This document shows positions 6,387 to 8,813 of a stretch of DNA of 8,813 nucleotides, piece after piece. The DNA is taken from contig JANQHY010000053.1 of assembly GCA_028282395.1 (NCBI GenBank), positions 1 to 8,813 on the forward strand. Reading direction: 5' to 3'. Position numbers and translations under genes: made by a program. Every line of letters starts with the position of its first letter. The stretch's first letter is position 1. Below the pieces are notes generated by a model. That model was not told the DNA's origin. It saw only the letters and a list, made by a program, of their open reading frames with translations, and ran no database searches. The DNA is from Gammaproteobacteria bacterium (lineage in GTDB: Bacteria; Pseudomonadota; Gammaproteobacteria; UBA12402).

Positions 6387-6881
6387 CTACGAGTCAGATT
6401 TCTCGGCATCGTCGCCCGTTTCAGCCGCTTTACTATCCTCAGCACCCTCTGCTGGCGCCTCAGCACTCTTCTCTGCCTCTTCAGCAGGTGCTGCTGGAGC
6501 AGCTTCTTCTGTAGCAGGTGGTGTCGTAGCTTCGGCTTGTGGTGCTGCTGCCGGTTTAGCCGCTTCTTCGGCAGGCTTGGCAGATTTACCCTCTGCTGGT
6601 GGCGTATACATGGCAATCGCATCGCTACATAGCGCCGCGGTTAACCGCTTTAGGTTCATTGCTTCCTCTTCTGCCTTCTTCTGAGCCTCAACAAAAGCAT
6701 TGGCCTGCTTGTCGAGCTCCTCCATCTTTTTCTGCAGCTCTTCAGGTAACACCTGACGGTTACCACCTTTCAACTGCTCAAAGCTCTGCTTGAGATTATC
6801 AAGAAATTCGCCAGATTTGACGGTATCAATAAATCCTGGGCCGCTGCCGCCACCCTTACCGCCTTTTTTCATTTTATCCAT
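6387..6881 (-). CDS. Hypothetical protein with Lys/Gly-rich head and acidic Ala/Glu/Pro-rich tail
   Basis: I do not recognise this 164-residue protein. Residues 1-16 are Lys/Gly-rich (MDKMKKGGKGGGSGPG). Residues 17-92 look like amphipathic helices with a charged coiled-coil-like stretch (LPEELQKKMEELDKQANAF, 45-63) and hold the only cysteine (85). Residues 93-164 are low complexity, made almost only of Ala, Glu, Pro, Lys, Ser and Asp, with loose repeats of EEAAxPAA type, and are surely disordered and acidic. There is no signal peptide or membrane segment. The ATG lies 2 bp after the rpmE stop, and GAGG inside the end of rpmE is about 10 nt upstream, so the gene is co-transcribed with and probably translationally coupled to rpmE. 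A second Met at residue 4 is a possible start. The strong composition bias on the coding strand and the tight linkage support a real gene. Its function is unknown. Confidence 0.72.
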   Translation of the reverse strand: MDKMKKGGKGGGSGPGFIDTVKSGEFLDNLKQSFEQLKGGNRQVLPEELQKKMEELDKQANAFVEAQKKAEEEAMNLKRLTAALCSDAIAMYTPPAEGKSAKPAEEAAKPAAAPQAEATTPPATEEAAPAAPAEEAEKSAEAPAEGAEDSKAAETGDDAEKSDS

Positions 6882-6883
6882 AA

Positions 6884-7117
6884 TTACGCATCCTCGTTAG
6901 ATTTTGACTTCTCTCCCCTCATTTTATACTTCTGACGGAAGCGGTCAACCCGCCCAGCCGTATCAACAATCTTTTGTTCACCTGTATAGAATGGATGACA
7001 GTTAGAACAGATCTCTACCCGTAGCTCACCACTCAATACTGAACGCGTCTCAAATGTATTACCACAACTACAGGTGACAGTAATGTCATTATATTGCGGA
7101 TGAATATCGCTTTGCAT
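6884..7117 (-). CDS. rpmE: 50S ribosomal protein L31 (zinc-binding type)
   Basis: This is a component of the large ribosomal subunit that sits at the bridge between the subunits. It has 77 residues from the ATG at 7117. An in-frame TTG at 7123 is also open, but GAGAGG is 7 nt from the ATG and almost touches the TTG, so the ATG is chosen. Opening residues [20 protein letters not shown] and the later [20 protein letters not shown] are diagnostic of L31. Cys16, Cys18, Cys37 and Cys40 form the CxC...CxxC zinc site, so this is the C+ form rather than the zinc-independent L31B paralog. The tail after VDRFRQKYK is lysine- and serine-rich and slightly long for the family. It is first in a two-gene operon with the unknown acidic-tailed protein and divergent from atpD. 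Confidence 0.95.
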   Translation of the reverse strand: MQSDIHPQYNDITVTCSCGNTFETRSVLSGELRVEICSNCHPFYTGEQKIVDTAGRVDRFRQKYKMRGEKSKSNEDA

Positions 7118-7166
7118 CGTCAAACCTCTCTGTTATATTGCCAAGGTGTATTCCATATACAATATA

Positions 7167-7180
7167 TGTATTGCAATACA
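7167..7180. promoter_or_regulatory. 14-bp perfect palindrome in the rpmE leader
   Basis: TGTATTGCAATACA is a perfect palindrome lying between the proposed rpmE -10 (7189-7194) and its ribosome site. Related TATTGCC/GGCAATA heptamers occur at 7136-7142, 7185-7191 and 7204-7210. This could be an operator for an unidentified repressor of rpmE, or an RNA hairpin in the leader. It does not match a regulator site I can name. Confidence 0.45.
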
Positions 7181-7188
7181 GGGGGGCA

Positions 7189-7218
7189 ATAGTAGCGCAA
7201 AGCGGCAATACAAATCAA
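7189..7218 (-). promoter_or_regulatory. Predicted sigma70 promoter of rpmE
   Basis: On the minus strand TTGATT (7218-7213), an 18-bp spacer and TACTAT (7194-7189) make a plausible promoter. Transcription would start near 7182 and give a leader of about 65 nt before the rpmE ATG. Confidence 0.5.
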
Positions 7219-7256
7219 GTCAAATACGATATTTGGCAAAGATTTCATCTCAGTGA

Positions 7257-7285
7257 TTGCCAGCGCCGCCGAAGGTAGCTAGAAT
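7257..7285 (+). promoter_or_regulatory. Predicted sigma70 promoter of atpD
   Basis: TTGCCA (7257-7262), a 17-bp spacer and TAGAAT (7280-7285) form a good sigma70 promoter directed at atpD, with a start near 7292 and a leader of about 40 nt. GAGAGA (7319-7324), 8 nt before the ATG, is the ribosome site. A dedicated promoter fits atpD being the first gene of its unit here. Confidence 0.62.
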
Positions 7286-7320
7286 AAGCGCCGATGATGG
7301 TAACAATTGGTTGGTTTTGA

Positions 7321-8721
<1,401 letters not shown>

Positions 8722-8739
8722 CAGCGAGAACTACCCACT

Positions 8740-8813
8740 ATGGCAGATGGACACCTGAACCCACAACGCACGCTGCAACTAAGCATTGCCAGCGCTGAGG
8801 AAGGGCTCTATAA
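8740..8813 (+). CDS. atpC: F1F0 ATP synthase subunit epsilon, 3'-truncated by window edge
   Basis: The first 24 codons of a frame beginning with ATG 18 bp after atpD are visible and run off the right edge. The product starts MADGHLNPQRTLQLSIASAE; its LQLSIASAE stretch matches the start of epsilon subunits (LDVVSAE in E. coli), and atpD-atpC is the standard order. Compared with E. coli the start carries several extra residues (DGHLNPQR). The ribosome site is weak (GCGAGAA), which suggests translation is coupled to atpD. Epsilon is part of the central stalk and inhibits ATP hydrolysis. Confidence 0.82.
   Translation, partial: MADGHLNPQRTLQLSIASAEEGLY

Noticed and set aside
6369..6632. An 87-codon plus-strand frame rich in Arg, Phe, Cys and Leu.
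   Set aside because: It is the antisense shadow of the low-complexity Ala/Glu/Pro tail of the minus-strand gene; it has odd composition and no ribosome site.
7118..7123. TTG at 7123 as the rpmE start.
   Set aside because: GAGAGG is too close to it, and L31 proteins begin at the MQSDIHP-type Met encoded at 7117.
7131..7142. A Zur box (TGTTATATTG) upstream of rpmE.
   Set aside because: Only one half-site resembles the Zur consensus, and this L31 is the zinc-containing form, which is usually not the Zur-repressed copy.

Overview
The window looks like a chromosomal segment of a gammaproteobacterium. AtpD and ArgR read through almost colinearly with their enterobacterial counterparts, RpmE is the zinc-binding type, and a consensus-like ARG-box operator is present. 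Aromatic-type and AdiC-type amino-acid permeases close together, moderate AT-richness and long low-similarity TPR proteins would fit a Legionellales/Coxiella-like lineage, but nothing here proves that placement.

Layout. Positions 1-1064 (+) hold the 3' part of an HAAAP (TyrP/Mtr-like) aromatic amino-acid permease, closed by a strong intrinsic terminator. Positions 1082-4777 (-) hold a compact operon that reads argR, then two tandem paralogs of about 535 residues. Each paralog has a MidA/NDUFAF7-like SAM-methyltransferase region and a C-terminal TPR pair. Positions 4778-4904 are a divergent control region with three ARG-box-like sites and a promoter in each direction. Positions 4905-6230 (+) hold an AdiC-type arginine/agmatine-family antiporter. 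Positions 6231-6386 are a convergent spacer with a short sequence repeated three times. Positions 6387-7117 (-) hold rpmE followed 2 bp later by a gene for an unknown Lys/Gly-headed, Ala/Glu/Pro-tailed protein. Positions 7118-7332 are a second divergent promoter region. Positions 7333-8813 (+) hold atpD and the start of atpC.

How the genes may work together. ArgR probably senses arginine and controls both its own operon, including the two methyltransferase-like proteins, and the divergent antiporter. That makes 1082-6230 a candidate arginine-responsive module. The methyltransferase-TPR pair is the least familiar part. The other notable point is that atpD/atpC start a transcription unit of their own beside rpmE, with no atpG upstream, although AtpD itself is of the ordinary proteobacterial type. 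This implies that the ATP synthase operon is split in this genome. No RNA genes, insertion sequences or CRISPR arrays were seen, and no gene-free stretch exceeds 300 bp.
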